The notes beneath the pieces are model-generated. The model worked only from the letters and a program-made list of their open reading frames with translations, made no database searches and was not told where the DNA came from. A program made the position numbers and the translations under genes. Shown piece after piece: positions 36,235-47,300 of a stretch of DNA of 64,000 nucleotides. Numbering within the stretch: position 1 is the stretch's first letter; each line of letters opens with the position of its first letter. This DNA is from Taeniopygia guttata (Eukaryota > Chordata > Aves > Passeriformes > Estrildidae), in assembly GCF_048771995.1 (NCBI RefSeq), contig NC_133063.1, forward strand, positions 5,716,001 to 5,780,000, in the 5' to 3' direction.

Positions 36235-36240
36235 AATAAA
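36235..36240 (+). terminator. Polyadenylation signal, kinase gene B
   Basis: AATAAA 88 bp after the stop codon, in the same context as genes A and C. Confidence 0.8.
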
Positions 36241-39200
36241 TACGATTATACATAAAACCTTTACTGTGCTGGAAGTCTCCCTTTGTTCTCACCCTGTGAA
36301 TTAGCTCTAAATTTGCTTCTGAATGGTCAGGTGTTTCCTAAATGTGGGAAAAGCCATATATGGGGTTTGTGGCATGGTCTGGAAGTGGGCAAAGGTCTTC
36401 TGACCTTGGTGCCTCCAGGCCAAAACCTCTAGTGGAGAGACAGGCTGGCAGCAGTGACTAGAGGAGCAGAGTGGGACAAAATGGTGCAGAGGAGTGGTGG
36501 CAGTGCAGGGCATGCTGCTGTGGCTGTGGTTGTGTTGCAGCTCTTGGGAAAGGTTGGGAGTGTCTGTGCTGCTGTGGGCAGAGGGGGAGGGAGCCGGGCT
36601 TCTCCACAGGCTCGGGCACAGGTGAGTGTCCAGTGGGAAGGCAAGTTCTGCCACGGGAACTAAGGCCAACATGTGGGAGTGAAGACTTGTGTAGTTTGGA
36701 TCTGCGTGAGCCACTGTGGAGGCCTGTGGGCCTGCTGGAGGACTTCTTGGGGCTATGCCCTGAAAGAATGTCCCCTAGACTTTAACCTTTCCCTTATCAT
36801 GTCCCCTAGACTTTAACCTTTAACCTTTCCCATGGACTCTGGTTTTTCATTTCAATGTACATTGTTACATTATTAGTGATATATAGTGATCATATAGTGA
36901 ATATTGAAAATCATTTACTGTGCGATGTTTGGTGGCAATTGGTGGTATATTTGATGGTCATTTCAGTTTAAATTTTAGTTGCACAATATTTCGCAGACTT
37001 TATTTCCCAGTTTTCGTTTTCACTGCCGCGTGTCCCTGAACCCACTATCCCTGAGAAAGACAGGACTGGAGATGGAACCTGCTCAAGAGCACAGGCCAGC
37101 CACCAGCCATCTGCCATCTGCCCTCCTTTTCCGTGCCCATGCCAGGATGGCACTGGCCATGCCTCCCCGGATTCTACCCTAACCCACCTTGCAACAGCCC
37201 TCAACCCTGCTCCCGCTTTCCTGTTGTATTAGCAGTCCCCGATTTTTGTTGTAATTCATGTTTCAGAGATTCCCGATACAGGCCACCCTCAGAAGCCAGT
37301 CACCCCAGTTCTTTTAATTATTTAGGCAGGAGAGTCGTCACCCTCCGGACAGCAGGAGGAGCGACTCTGGTGCCCCACAGGAGACCCGTGCCCGGCCACA
37401 CGATAAGGTCCTCACAGGCTGGTCCCCCCTAAAGCCTTTTCTTTTGGCTTTTGTAATTGGGGAAGGGCACAAGGGGAAGGTACCATAGCCAGTTCTTTTG
37501 ATTTTCTCTTCTCTTTTGATTTATGGGTAAGTGAGGAGGAATGAATTGGCAGAGAGATGCCTGGGACTCGGGCCCTTAGAAGTGAGGAGAAATGAAAACT
37601 GTATTTACTTCTTGTTTAGTTATTCTCTGCAATATGAATCCACCTGTTTATTTTAGTTCTCAAGTGTAGTTAAAGTCTATGAAGTATTGTGTTGTTTTTA
37701 GTTAAGACAAGGTTATTATTTTGACTATGATTGTTACACCTTTCATTTTCAATAAAACCAAAAAGGGGGAGTTGTGGGAGCTTGTCCTGGAGGGGATGGG
37801 CCATGAAGTGGCCACACATCAGACAATCAGTGAGCAACAGGAAACCTCGGGAGAAGAAAAGCCACAATGGATGACACCCAGAGAACTTCTGGTGAGCTCA
37901 TCATAGAGAGTAAAGGACTCTGGGACCGACTGGGAGTGGCCATGCAGATCAACAGCCGTTGATTGGCCAGAAGGCTTCTGGAACTTTCTAGAACACGCTG
38001 GTTCCAGGCCTTCCCCAGCACTGCTCAGCTGCAGCTCTGCAGCTCTTTGGCTTTGAACCAGCGTGTTTAACTGGCTTCTCAGGTTCTGGGGCTGGCTTCA
38101 TCCCAGCATTCCATTCCTGCTCTGCCCTGAGGCTGGCTATTATTTCAGGCTCCAAGGCAATTGGCAACTGATTCAGCTCCTTTTCTAGCTGCTTGGCAAC
38201 ACAGAGCTCTCTGAGTCAAACCTCCATGCATATGGACACCGGGCATGGTCCTGTACTGGGATTTTCAAAGTTTCTTCTACCAAAAGTCATGTTTTCTCCA
38301 CCAGTAACTGTGGATAGTGCTAGTTTTTCTCAGTCTCCGTCTCTCTTCAGGGCTGGACAAGCTTTCTATAGAAGCTTTTAGCAGGTCTGTCAGTAGAGAG
38401 CAGTTCACATCATTTTCTGCATGAGAGTCTATTACTTTTCTGCCAGAAGATAGCGGCCTTGACTGAAAATTTGTTTCTCCTTTATTATGTCATGAGCAGT
38501 TACTGCTGGATCAAATGCCCATGTCACCTCAAGAATACCCTGCTCATTGCGCCAGTTCAAATGTAAGGCCCCAAAAACGTTGCTCAGTGAGACACTTTCA
38601 AAGGATTTCAAATTGTTCACGAACTCTGATGTAGAAAAGCAGGAGAATTACTGACAAGATGTTCTCAAGAGGTCGGAACAACACAAAAATCTTCCCAGGC
38701 AACTTTTGAAAATCAGAGGACTTTGGCAAAACATTTAGAGCAGGAATCAATCAACATAAAGCATTCCATCAAGCATTACCTTAGCGTATTCAACTTAACA
38801 AATTCCAAGCCTGTTAGATTCTAAGTTCCTGAAAAATCTGCGAGAATGAAATTGGAAGAACAAAGAGGAAGAGAGAATGAGAGAAAATATAGACAAAAGA
38901 ACCAACACATCTGCCATTCCTGGTTCCAATGGTGTTCAGCTAATAGAATTCCAAGAGGAGATAAGGCAAAGACATGTGGTTGCCACATAGCCTGAGTTAA
39001 AATCCCTTTGGCTTTCCTGGGGCCTTCCCCCACATGGGGCTGCCACTCACGTGGCCATTTAGGAGCTGGGTTAGGGGTTCCAGACACAGGGGTGGAGCAT
39101 TGCCTCTGCTGTGCCAGGGATCAGCGGCCACTGCTGGGCTGGGATACAGGCCTGGGAGTGTGGGGTGTGCAGAGCAGAGCATCACCTCTCCAGAGCGAGG

Positions 39201-39633
39201 CTTGATCTGCCCCTTTCCCCATATAAGCACCTGAAATGTTTGGAGGCAGCAATCTCTAGCCTCTCACAACAAGATTTCTGGGCTCCTGTGCTTCTTGGCT
39301 CTCAAGACTCCAAAGACTTGTGGCTGGATATTAAGAAACCTGCACTTTTATTGCTTCCCAAAGAGACAGAAAAAGGGTTTCTTTTTCTTTCTAAGACCTT
39401 CCCTTCTTTCTATGTCCTCAGCCTGAGATAGTCCTTGTAACGCCTCTCCTCTCTCCCCTTCTCCACGACAATGGAGGGGACAGCGGAAAAACCAATCTAT
39501 GAGAGGCCAGAAATGTTAGAAATGTTGCAATGTAGTAAGGGAAAAAAAAAAAAAAAGCAACACTATACAACAATACAAATAAAATTGTACAAAAGAGGTA
39601 ATGACGTCACCGACAAAGGTGAAGTGTCACATG
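36241..39633. other. Non-coding flank of unit B
   Basis: Homologous to 16350-19736 of unit A. I see no supported gene. The purine tract plus TGTGGGAGC is at about 37760-37780. The flank stops at ACATGGGGC, where the tRNA-Arg provirus entered. Confidence 0.6.
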
Positions 39634-39637
39634 GGGC

Positions 39638-40327
39638 TGAAACGTAAACTTTAAGGCATTTAGAGATTTTGAAGAGCTAAGATTTTAGTTAGAAATAAGC
39701 CTTACTAGAGTTAATTAAAATAAGAATAATAAATGAGTAGGCCTTGATGAAGTTAGGAGTTAGTAGTTAACTAATAATTAATTGCTTGTCAGCACAATGT
39801 TTGGTTAGCTGGGTTTATAATGAAGAATATAGAAACTGATAAATAGCTTTTAAGAACATAAGACAATTGTGGGCCTCCTCTGTTCTGAAACCAATTGAAG
39901 ACAAGGAATGGGAGTTCTACCAAGAGTTCATTTGTCATACCCGCATTGAAAAGGTAGAAAGGTCAGAACGAGGAAGACTTCATTTACTTCCTCATTTTGG
40001 GACCCCTCCCCATAAAAGGGACCACCGACCCATTTCAAGGGACAAACTACGCATGCTTAATAGCTTTTGGAGTGATTAGCATACGAAGCGGGGAATGGGA
40101 TGTACCAAAATTATGAATATGCATTTGCATTTTGTATATTCAATACTTGTATGGATAAAAAGACTCTGTAATCACCTGGAAGGTGCGGTGTGTATTTGGG
40201 AGCTATCCCGCACGCTGCCTGGCGTCAAATAAACATACACTTTCTAACCTTAAACTGTTAGAGAGTTTTTGTCCGTCACAGTTGGATATCGATACTAGAT
40301 CAATATCCATATTTTTTTAATAAATCA
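39638..40327 (+). repeat. 5' LTR of tRNA-Arg provirus
   Basis: TATA-like GGATAAAAAG is near 40154 and AATAAA at 40228-40233. U5 ends with an imperfect hairpin: TGGATAT-C-GAT (40283-40293) pairs with ATC-A-ATATCCA (40299-40309) around a 5-base loop, shortly before the primer site. The hairpin is kept in the 3' LTR. Confidence 0.92.
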
Positions 40328-40330
40328 TTT

Positions 40331-40348
40331 TGGCGAGCCAGGCAGGAG
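40331..40348 (+). other. Primer binding site, tRNA-Arg
   Basis: TGGCGAGCCAGGCAGGAG lies three bases after the LTR. It matches the complement of the tRNA-Arg(ACG) 3' end as I know it at 17 of 18 positions. Confidence 0.75.
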
Positions 40349-40485
40349 GACTGCTCTCTCTGGCCGTGGGGCCGGTGGGGTCCAGGACCCCTCTGGGCGC
40401 CCACCCAGAAATTTCTGGGAAGAGGGATCCTGCGATCTCGCTGACTACCCGGGGAAAGACCAGAACCTGCTGGACTACGGACAAG

Positions 40486-40493
40486 AGGTATGT
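40486..40493 (+). promoter_or_regulatory. Candidate major splice donor in leader
   Basis: AG|GTATGT follows ACAAG, a good donor match, upstream of the hairpin array. If used, the array and the pre-gag ORF lie in the part removed from fully spliced env RNA. Confidence 0.5.
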
Positions 40494-40559
40494 TTATATT
40501 TGAGGGAAGGTACCTTATTATATAGGCAGTTAAAAAGACACGAGAGACGTCTCGTATCC

Positions 40560-40720
40560 AAGGTTGGTAGTCTGTGCCTCGTAGAGGAGGCAGCAGCACC
40601 AGAAGTTTTGTAGTCTGTGTCTCATAGAGGAGGCAGCAGCAAGGTTGGTAGTCTGTGCCTCGTAGAGGAGGCAGAAGTACCAGAGGTTTAGCAGTCTGTG
40701 CCTCGTAGAGGAGGCAGCGG
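40560..40720 (+). repeat. Four tandem hairpin repeats in the retroviral leader
   Basis: Four copies of a 38-43-bp unit. Each has TGCCTC-GTAGAG-GAGGCA, a 6-bp stem with a 6-base loop, at 40575-40592, 40618-40635, 40656-40673 and 40699-40716. In copy 2 the stem base C becomes T, which in RNA still pairs as G-U, and the loop's first base is A. The array sits after the candidate splice donor and well before gag, the usual place of a packaging or dimerisation signal. A perfect 10-bp palindrome (GAGACGTCTC, 40544-40553) lies just before it. Confidence 0.8.
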
Positions 40721-42141
40721 CTGTGGTGTTGTGGATTTGGATTGGAGCAGGAGTGGCTCTGATCTCAGTTTGTAATTTGGAAGGTGCACCTTAGTAATCC
40801 ATAATTTGGGTGGTTAGTCTGAACCTTGGGACGCGAAGCGTCCTGTTGTGACAATTTGGGTTGTGGCCCCAAGCGCTGTATGTGTGTGCTGTAACCGGCA
40901 TGTTTGTTTAGTGAGTTTGTGATTTTGTGTGTTTAGGCTGTGGAAAACTATTTGAGCATTGTAATTGTTGTGGTTTGTAAGAGTTAGTGCTGTGAGCATT
41001 ATAATTTGTGTGATTTGGAGTGTGTTATTAATTTTTGTAAATGTTTTTAGGAGCTTTGTGAACTTGAAGTTGTAAGAAGTTTGTGAAATTGTTATTTGCT
41101 TTGCAAAGAAATACTGACCTTTGGGAGTGCAGACTGATTTAAAGTATTTGCATAGTGCTTAGATTGTGTGTATTTGTGTGAATTTGGGCAGCGTGTGCTT
41201 TTGACTGTGAAAATTTTATTTGATATGTTGTTGGATGAAAAGCTTTGTAAGTTGAATTTTTGTTTTATAGCTAGAGGGTGAAGTGAGAAACCTAAACTAC
41301 TTTTAAGATAGTCCTGGTGATTAAGAGGTCATTTGTCTCCCAGATAACTAGAGGAAAATTCAGGCTCTGTGACCTCAGGATACATTTTTCAACTGCCTAA
41401 AAACCCCCAAGTTTAGCGAGTGAGTGTTTGCTAGTAGTTTATCTTTCCCTCCCCTCCACTCCTTGTTGAAAGATTTGTGTTGTGTTTTGACTGAAGGTTG
41501 TGTGATTTTAGCAAGACCTTTTTAGAACATTTGTTGAATGTGTTCGGGGTTGTGAAAAACTCCAGGGTGTTTTTTTGTGAGCCTAAACTATTAGAATTTA
41601 GGTCCTTTTGGAAAAAGAGAAACCTGGTTTTGCAGCTGCGAATACGCAGCCGAACTTTGCATTTTGTAACATTTTCAATCAAAGGGTGAGAGAAATCTGG
41701 TCAGCAATCCAAAAATTTTTAGAACAGGCTATAGTAGCGGTTCACACAGCTCTCAGTGCAGTGTGGAGTTGCGAAATTTCGGTCGAAACTGGACTGATAG
41801 TTTGTAAAATTTCCATTTGTCCTTGGTTTACAGTGCGACAGGAGATACGTTTGGCTTTTAGCTGCAAACTTGCTACAGTGTATGAAAGTTTGTTTACAGT
41901 TTTTAAACAAATTTTAACAGTAATATACCCAGAGCAAAACATAACAGAGGATTTGATTTAATGAGTGATTAATAACTTGCAATTTTTTGTCGTTTTTTTT
42001 CTTTGTTTTTTTCTTTTTCCCTTTTCTTTTGTATAACAAGTTTTCCTCAACAGCTGCTGCTCTGAACCTTGTTTTGAAGGGAGAAAAGGTGAAAATTAAC
42101 TAACAAATTGTTTTATCCCTTTTGTTTGCTAGCATAGCTAT
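40721..42141 (+). other. Long provirus leader without recognised gene
   Basis: About 1.4 kb of TTTGTG-rich leader. An open stretch at 41608-41961 lacks an ATG. Strong pyrimidine tracts at 41990-42030 and 42115-42130 precede AG dinucleotides (AACAG at about 42053, GCTAG at 42132), which look like splice acceptors serving the ORF at 42142. Confidence 0.5.
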
Positions 42142-42576
42142 ATGACCAGGACCGGGAGAAACAGGAACCGAAAGCCTGGTTCAGAAGTATTCCCCTGCCC
42201 AAATAAAGATTGTTATTTTAATCCGTGGATTGTATTTCGGTGTGTAGTCTGTCAGGATTTGTGGGTCCGAAAAGGGTACAGGTGGCTAATACCCAAGACT
42301 GGAATTTGTGCTTTTTGTCGTTCAAAAGAACAAGAGGCTACCCAGAAAGTTATACAAGTTTTGTTGGTGACTGGTCAAGAGGTTCCTGGTAGCAGTAAAA
42401 TATTCGAATTGTTAGAAAACGGAGTTTCAGGAACTTTGAAGAAACCAGTGGAAATACTTAGAGTTGAGTGTGGCCAGCATATTTTTGTACCAGAAGAATT
42501 CCAGGTAAAGGTTAAGAACTGGGATAAGATCAAAAGACATTTTGAAAAGAAAAACCCTGAACATGGGCGCAAATGA
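42142..42576 (+). CDS. Pre-gag accessory ORF, six-cysteine putative zinc-binding protein, 144 aa
   Basis: An ATG-initiated frame with no counterpart that I know in standard gammaretroviruses. The N-terminus is arginine-rich (residues 3-11). Cysteines occur as C19-x4-C24, C34-x2-C37 and C56-x2-C59; the last two pairs have the spacing of a zinc ribbon. The C-terminal half is mixed charged and hydrophobic with a basic end. It overlaps the gag start by 14 nt in a different frame and follows a pyrimidine tract and AG, suggesting either its own spliced message or leaky scanning. It is intact although pol and env carry lesions. An RNA- or DNA-binding accessory role is inferred only from the cysteines and basic residues. 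Confidence 0.7.
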   Translation: MTRTGRNRNRKPGSEVFPCPNKDCYFNPWIVFRCVVCQDLWVRKGYRWLIPKTGICAFCRSKEQEATQKVIQVLLVTGQEVPGSSKIFELLENGVSGTLKKPVEILRVECGQHIFVPEEFQVKVKNWDKIKRHFEKKNPEHGRK

Positions 42577-44281
42577 GAGCAAAGAGATTCCTAAGGGAAC
42601 CCCTTTAGGGTGTATCTTAACACACTGGAAAGCGCTGGTGGGCTATGGTGGTAGTGAAACTAAAAGGGAACTTGTTAAATTTTCTACACAGTGGTGGCCA
42701 CTCTATAGACTTGATGGAGTGTTGAAATGGCCAGCAAATGGTACTTTAGACTATGAGACTTTATTACAGTTAATGCTTTTCCTTAGGCGTGAACAAAAGT
42801 GGCAAGAAGTAACTTATGCTGATATGTTTTTCAGTCTTCGAAATCACCCTGAGTGGCAAAGGGATTGTGGGATTAGGCCACCGTCTGATCCACTGGTACT
42901 GGCTCTTGAAAAGGATAATAAGGCTAACAAGGAAAAGCTCAAACGGTGTTGCAGCACATGTTCAATAAATCAAAGATGCTCGCACCCAAGTAAAGTGTAT
43001 GCAACAGAGATCTTAGAACAAGGGACAGCGGAGGCACTTTTACCACCACCTAGAAACCAGGAAGGGAGGGGAGTAGAGGAGGGGGTGAGGGAACAAGTGA
43101 AATCAGAACCCTCACCAACTTCAGCCTCCCCTAACCTATCCTCTGGTTCGTCTACCCTGGAAAAAACAGTAATTAAGGCAAGAGTTTCCCCACCAACTCC
43201 TAGATCAGGGGAACCCTCAAAGTTTTATCCACCATTGCCCAGTAGTGATAGTGAATGGGATGAATCTGAACCAAGTCCCAGGCCTTCCCCACAAGGTCCA
43301 ATAGTGTCAAGGACCAGAAGGCAAACCAGAATGAACCCACCCCCACAAACAACTAGAAAGCAAACTAAAGGAGTCATACAAGCACCCTTAAGGCAAGCTA
43401 TAGCCTCTGATGGGGAGCCAAGGATAATTAAGGTCCCCTTTTTCTCAATGGATTTAGAGGCTTGGGAAAAGACTGCTAAAGGTTATCGAAATGACCCGAT
43501 AGGCGTTGCCAAAAGGTTGAAGTTTATGGTTAAGCAACATTTACCTGATTGGACAGACATGCAGTTACTACTTGATGCTTTAACAGAAACAGAGAAGCAG
43601 TTAGTTTTAAAGGTATCCAAGGACTTAGCTGAGGATGCTTGTGTATCAACACAAGAGGATATTAAAGATGTATTTCCTCTTCAGGACCCGATGTGGGATC
43701 CCAATGAACCTGATGAATTAGCACAGATTAAGAGATATCAAGACTTTATAGTGAAAGGACTAGAACGAGCAATTCCTAAGACCATAAACTGGTCAGCTTT
43801 GTATGCTGTTAAACTAGGTCCCTCTGAAACACCCTCTGATTTTTTAGATCACCTACGAGACGCGATGCGGCGATACACCACTCTGGACCCTGGATCAGAG
43901 GAAGAAATACAACAACTAATGAATTTGTTTTTAGGACAATCCACAGGAGATATCAGGAGGAAACTTCAGAAGATCCGGGGCCCAAATAGCCGAGACTTGG
44001 AGACTCTATTAGATGAAGCGTGGAGAGTCTTTAGTAACCGGGAGGAAGGATATAAACAAGGGATGAAGAAATTAGTAGCAGTAGCAAGGGGGGAAGGAAA
44101 GGAAAGATGTGAGCAAGACCCGCCAAGACAAGGACCACCCCGACTGGGAAAAGATCAATGTGCATTTTGCAGGAAATTTGGACACTGGAAGAACCAGTGC
44201 CCAGAACGAAGAAGAGGTGACGAACAGAGAAAAAGCGATCGGGGGGGAGAAAGAGTGGTTGCTCATGCGAAGGAGGACTGA
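42563..44281 (+). CDS. gag: Gammaretrovirus-like gag, intact, 572 aa
   Basis: I chose the ATG at 42563 because it gives MGANESKE, an N-myristoylation-type start; matrix continues PLGCILTHWKAL like gammaretroviral MA. A proline-rich middle region (about residues 180-290) contains FYPPLPS, which fits a YPxL late domain; no PPxY is seen. Capsid follows (about 290-510) with the gammaretroviral pattern SETPSDFLDHLRDAMRRYT. One zinc knuckle CX2CX4HX4C (C533 to C546) lies in a basic C-terminus, as in gammaretroviruses. The frame is closed by TGA at 44279-44281, and pol continues in the same frame. Confidence 0.92.
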   Translation: MGANESKEIPKGTPLGCILTHWKALVGYGGSETKRELVKFSTQWWPLYRLDGVLKWPANGTLDYETLLQLMLFLRREQKWQEVTYADMFFSLRNHPEWQRDCGIRPPSDPLVLALEKDNKANKEKLKRCCSTCSINQRCSHPSKVYATEILEQGTAEALLPPPRNQEGRGVEEGVREQVKSEPSPTSASPNLSSGSSTLEKTVIKARVSPPTPRSGEPSKFYPPLPSSDSEWDESEPSPRPSPQGPIVSRTRRQTRMNPPPQTTRKQTKGVIQAPLRQAIASDGEPRIIKVPFFSMDLEAWEKTAKGYRNDPIGVAKRLKFMVKQHLPDWTDMQLLLDALTETEKQLVLKVSKDLAEDACVSTQEDIKDVFPLQDPMWDPNEPDELAQIKRYQDFIVKGLERAIPKTINWSALYAVKLGPSETPSDFLDHLRDAMRRYTTLDPGSEEEIQQLMNLFLGQSTGDIRRKLQKIRGPNSRDLETLLDEAWRVFSNREEGYKQGMKKLVAVARGEGKERCEQDPPRQGPPRLGKDQCAFCRKFGHWKNQCPERRRGDEQRKSDRGGERVVAHAKED

Positions 44282-44335
44282 GGAGGACCGGAGGGCCCTA
44301 CCCTAGGGGACCCTCTGGTTATAGTTAAACTAGGG
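44279..44335 (+). promoter_or_regulatory. Gag-Pol UGA readthrough signal with predicted pseudoknot
   Basis: The gag stop TGA is followed in frame by pol. After a 6-base purine spacer GGAGGA, CCGGAGGG (44288-44295) pairs with CCCTCTGG (44311-44318) in an 8-bp stem. Loop bases CCCTAG (44301-44306) can pair with CTAGGG (44330-44335), giving an H-type pseudoknot. Murine leukemia virus uses the same plan, a stop, a purine-rich spacer and a pseudoknot, but with UAG. Here the codon is UGA. Confidence 0.7.
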
Positions 44336-47300
44336 AATAAAGAAAAGGAAGTGGAATTTTTAGTAGACACAGGGGCAACATTTTCAGTGTTAAATAAGGC
44401 CCTAATACCTTTAACAAATGATTATGTTATGGTAAAAGGGGCTACTGGCCAATCTGAAAGAGCATATTTTTGCAAACCGTTAAAATATAAATTGGGAAAA
44501 CAATGGGGAATTCACCGGTTTTTATATATGCCTAATGCTCCATCTGCACTTTCGGGCAGGGATCTGCTAGAGCAGCTGGATGCAAAAATAATATTTAAAA
44601 ATGGAGACATTAGCTTGGAGGTAAAGGACCAACAATACGTGGAGTTGTTGAGCCTAATGTTAATAACCAAAGAACTTAAAACTGTAAGTGAAGAAGAGAA
44701 AAACTTCAAGAAAATAATGGATCAAGTATTCCCTGGGGTATGGGCTTCTAATATACCAGGGAGAGCAAAGAATGCAGTACCTATACAAATCAAGCTTAAG
44801 GAGGGGGAACGGGCAGTAAGGGTTAAACAATACCCCCTGAAGAAAGAAGATGGGGAAGGGATTAGCCCAATTATAGAAATTTTTTTGCAAATAGGACTGT
44901 TAAAAGAGTGTCAATCTGATTTTAATACCCCCATTTTGCCAGTAAAGAAGCCTAATGGGTCATACAGGTTAGTACAAGATTTAAGGGCTGTTAACAGGGT
45001 AACTGAAGACTTGTACCCAGTAGTTGCTAACCCTTATACCTTGTTAACTCGTTTAACACCTGAATTAACATGGTTTACCGTTTTAGATTTAAAGGATGCT
45101 TTCTTTTGCCTCCCTCTCCACGAAGCCAGCCAGAAAATTTTCGCATTTGAATGGGAGAACCCCAAAACTGGACGGAGGAACCAGCTCACATGGTGTGTAT
45201 TACCACAGGGATACAAGAACTCTCCTACTATATTCGGGGAACAGCTTGCCAAGGATTTAGAATCTTGGGAACCTCCACCAGGAGAAGGACAGTTGCTTCA
45301 GTATGTGGATGATCTCCTGATAGCCACCCAGACCCAGGAAACATGTGTGGATTGGACGGTAAGCCTCCTAAACTTTTTGGGCCTGCAGGGGTATCGAGTA
45401 TCCCAGAAGAAAGCCCAGATGGTGAGGCAAACAGTCATTTACCTGGGTTATGAAGTGAGTGCTGGACAAAGGACCTTGGGCCAAGATCGCAAAGAAGCAA
45501 TATGTCAGACCCCGAGACCTCAGACAGTGAAAGAACTAAGAACCTTTTTAGGCATGACAGGGTGGTGCAGACTATGGATTTATAACTATGGGTTACTTGT
45601 TAAACCTCTGTATGCCCTGATCACAGAAGAGAGCAGAGATCTCCAGTGGACAAAGGAAGCAACCCAAGCCTTTGACCAACTAAAGAAGACCCTCATGTCA
45701 GCTCTAGCCTTAGGACTTCCAGACGTAAGTAAACCATTTTTCCTATTTTCCCATGAAAAACAAGGGATCGCCTTGGGAATACTGGCACAGAACTCAGGCC
45801 CGTACCAGAGAGCAGTGGCTTATCTCTCCAAACAGCTGGATACGGCAGCTAAAGGATGGCCAGGGTGTCTCAGAGCCGTTGCAGCAGTGGCAGTGAACAT
45901 CCAAGAAGCACGCAAATTCACCCTGGGCCAGAAGATGCTAGTATCTCACACAGTGTCTGCAGTCCTTGAGGCAAAAGGGGGACATTGGCTCTCTCCACAG
46001 AGGTTTCTGAAGTACCAAGCTATACTAGTGGAACGGGATGATGTTGAAATTGTGATAACTAACATTGTGAATCCAGCTTCCTTTCTCAGCGGGAGTATGG
46101 GAGAACCAGTGATCCATGACTGTCTGGAGACCATTGAAGCCACCTACTCCAGCCATCCGGATCTGAAGGACATCCCACTCAAAGGTGCTGAGACTTGGTT
46201 TACTGATGGAAGCAGCTATGTCATCAGTGGAAAAAGGCATGCTGGGTATGCGGTTACCACAAGCAGAGAGGTAATAGAGTCTGGACCGTTATCAGCAAAC
46301 ACCTCTGCACTGAAGGCTGAAATAATCGCCTTAACTCGAGCCTTAGAGTTAGCAAAAGGAAGAGAGATTAACATTTATACAGACTCAAGGTATGCATTTG
46401 GGGTAGTTCATGCACATGGAGCCATTTGGAAAGAGAGAGGACTGTTGAATTCGCAAGGGAAGAATATTAAACATTCAGAAGAAATACTGAGACTACTAGA
46501 TGCAGTGCAGCTACCTGAGAAGGTAGCCATCATGCACATTGAGGCACACCAAAAAGTGAGCTCTGAATTGGAAGAAGGGAATATGCTGGCGGACAGAGAG
46601 GCAAAAGACGCAGCCAAAGGTGAGGTATTTGAGGAGACAGTGGAAGCAACATTAATCCCAGATGGAAAGATTTCTATTGAAGGTAAGCCTGTGTACAATA
46701 AAAAGGATAAGAAACTTATTAAGGCAGAAAAAGCAAATTTTAATCATGAAGGATGGGCTATAACAGAGGAAGGGAGACTTGTGGTGCCCTCCTATTTGTT
46801 GTGGTCATTAGTGCAAAAAGAGCATGAAAAAACACACTAGGGAATAGATGCCCTGTATAACCATCTGAAAGGAAAAATTATAGCTAGGAAATTACAGGGC
46901 ACAATAATACAAGTAACTCGTCAGTGTAGCCTTGGCCTCCAAACTAATCCTAAAAACATCCCAAGGCCTAAAGTTAGACAAATTGGGAAAGGTTGTAGAC
47001 CTAGGCAACAGTGGCAAATCGATTTTACAGAATTACCTAGGAAGGGGGGATATCGTTATCTCCTAGTATTGACTGATACCTTTTCGGGTTGGCCAGAAGC
47101 CTTTTCTACTAGGACTGCTAAAGCACGAGAGGTAACCAAAGCACTGTTGCAAGAAATAATACCGAGGTTTGGAGTTCCAGCCACTATATCCTCAGATAGA
47201 GGGCCGCATTTTATCTCCAAAATTGTGCAACAAATTAGCCATCACCTGGGGATAGATTGGGAGTTACATACCCCATATCATCCTCAATCGAGTGGCCAAG

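Noticed and set aside
40560..40720. Possible CRISPR-like array
   Set aside because: Only four repeats, no unique spacers of even length, inside a retroviral leader in a vertebrate genome.
41608..41961. 117-codon open stretch in the tRNA-Arg provirus leader
   Set aside because: It has no ATG and no recognisable motif. It could be an exon only if spliced in; kept as a leader observation.
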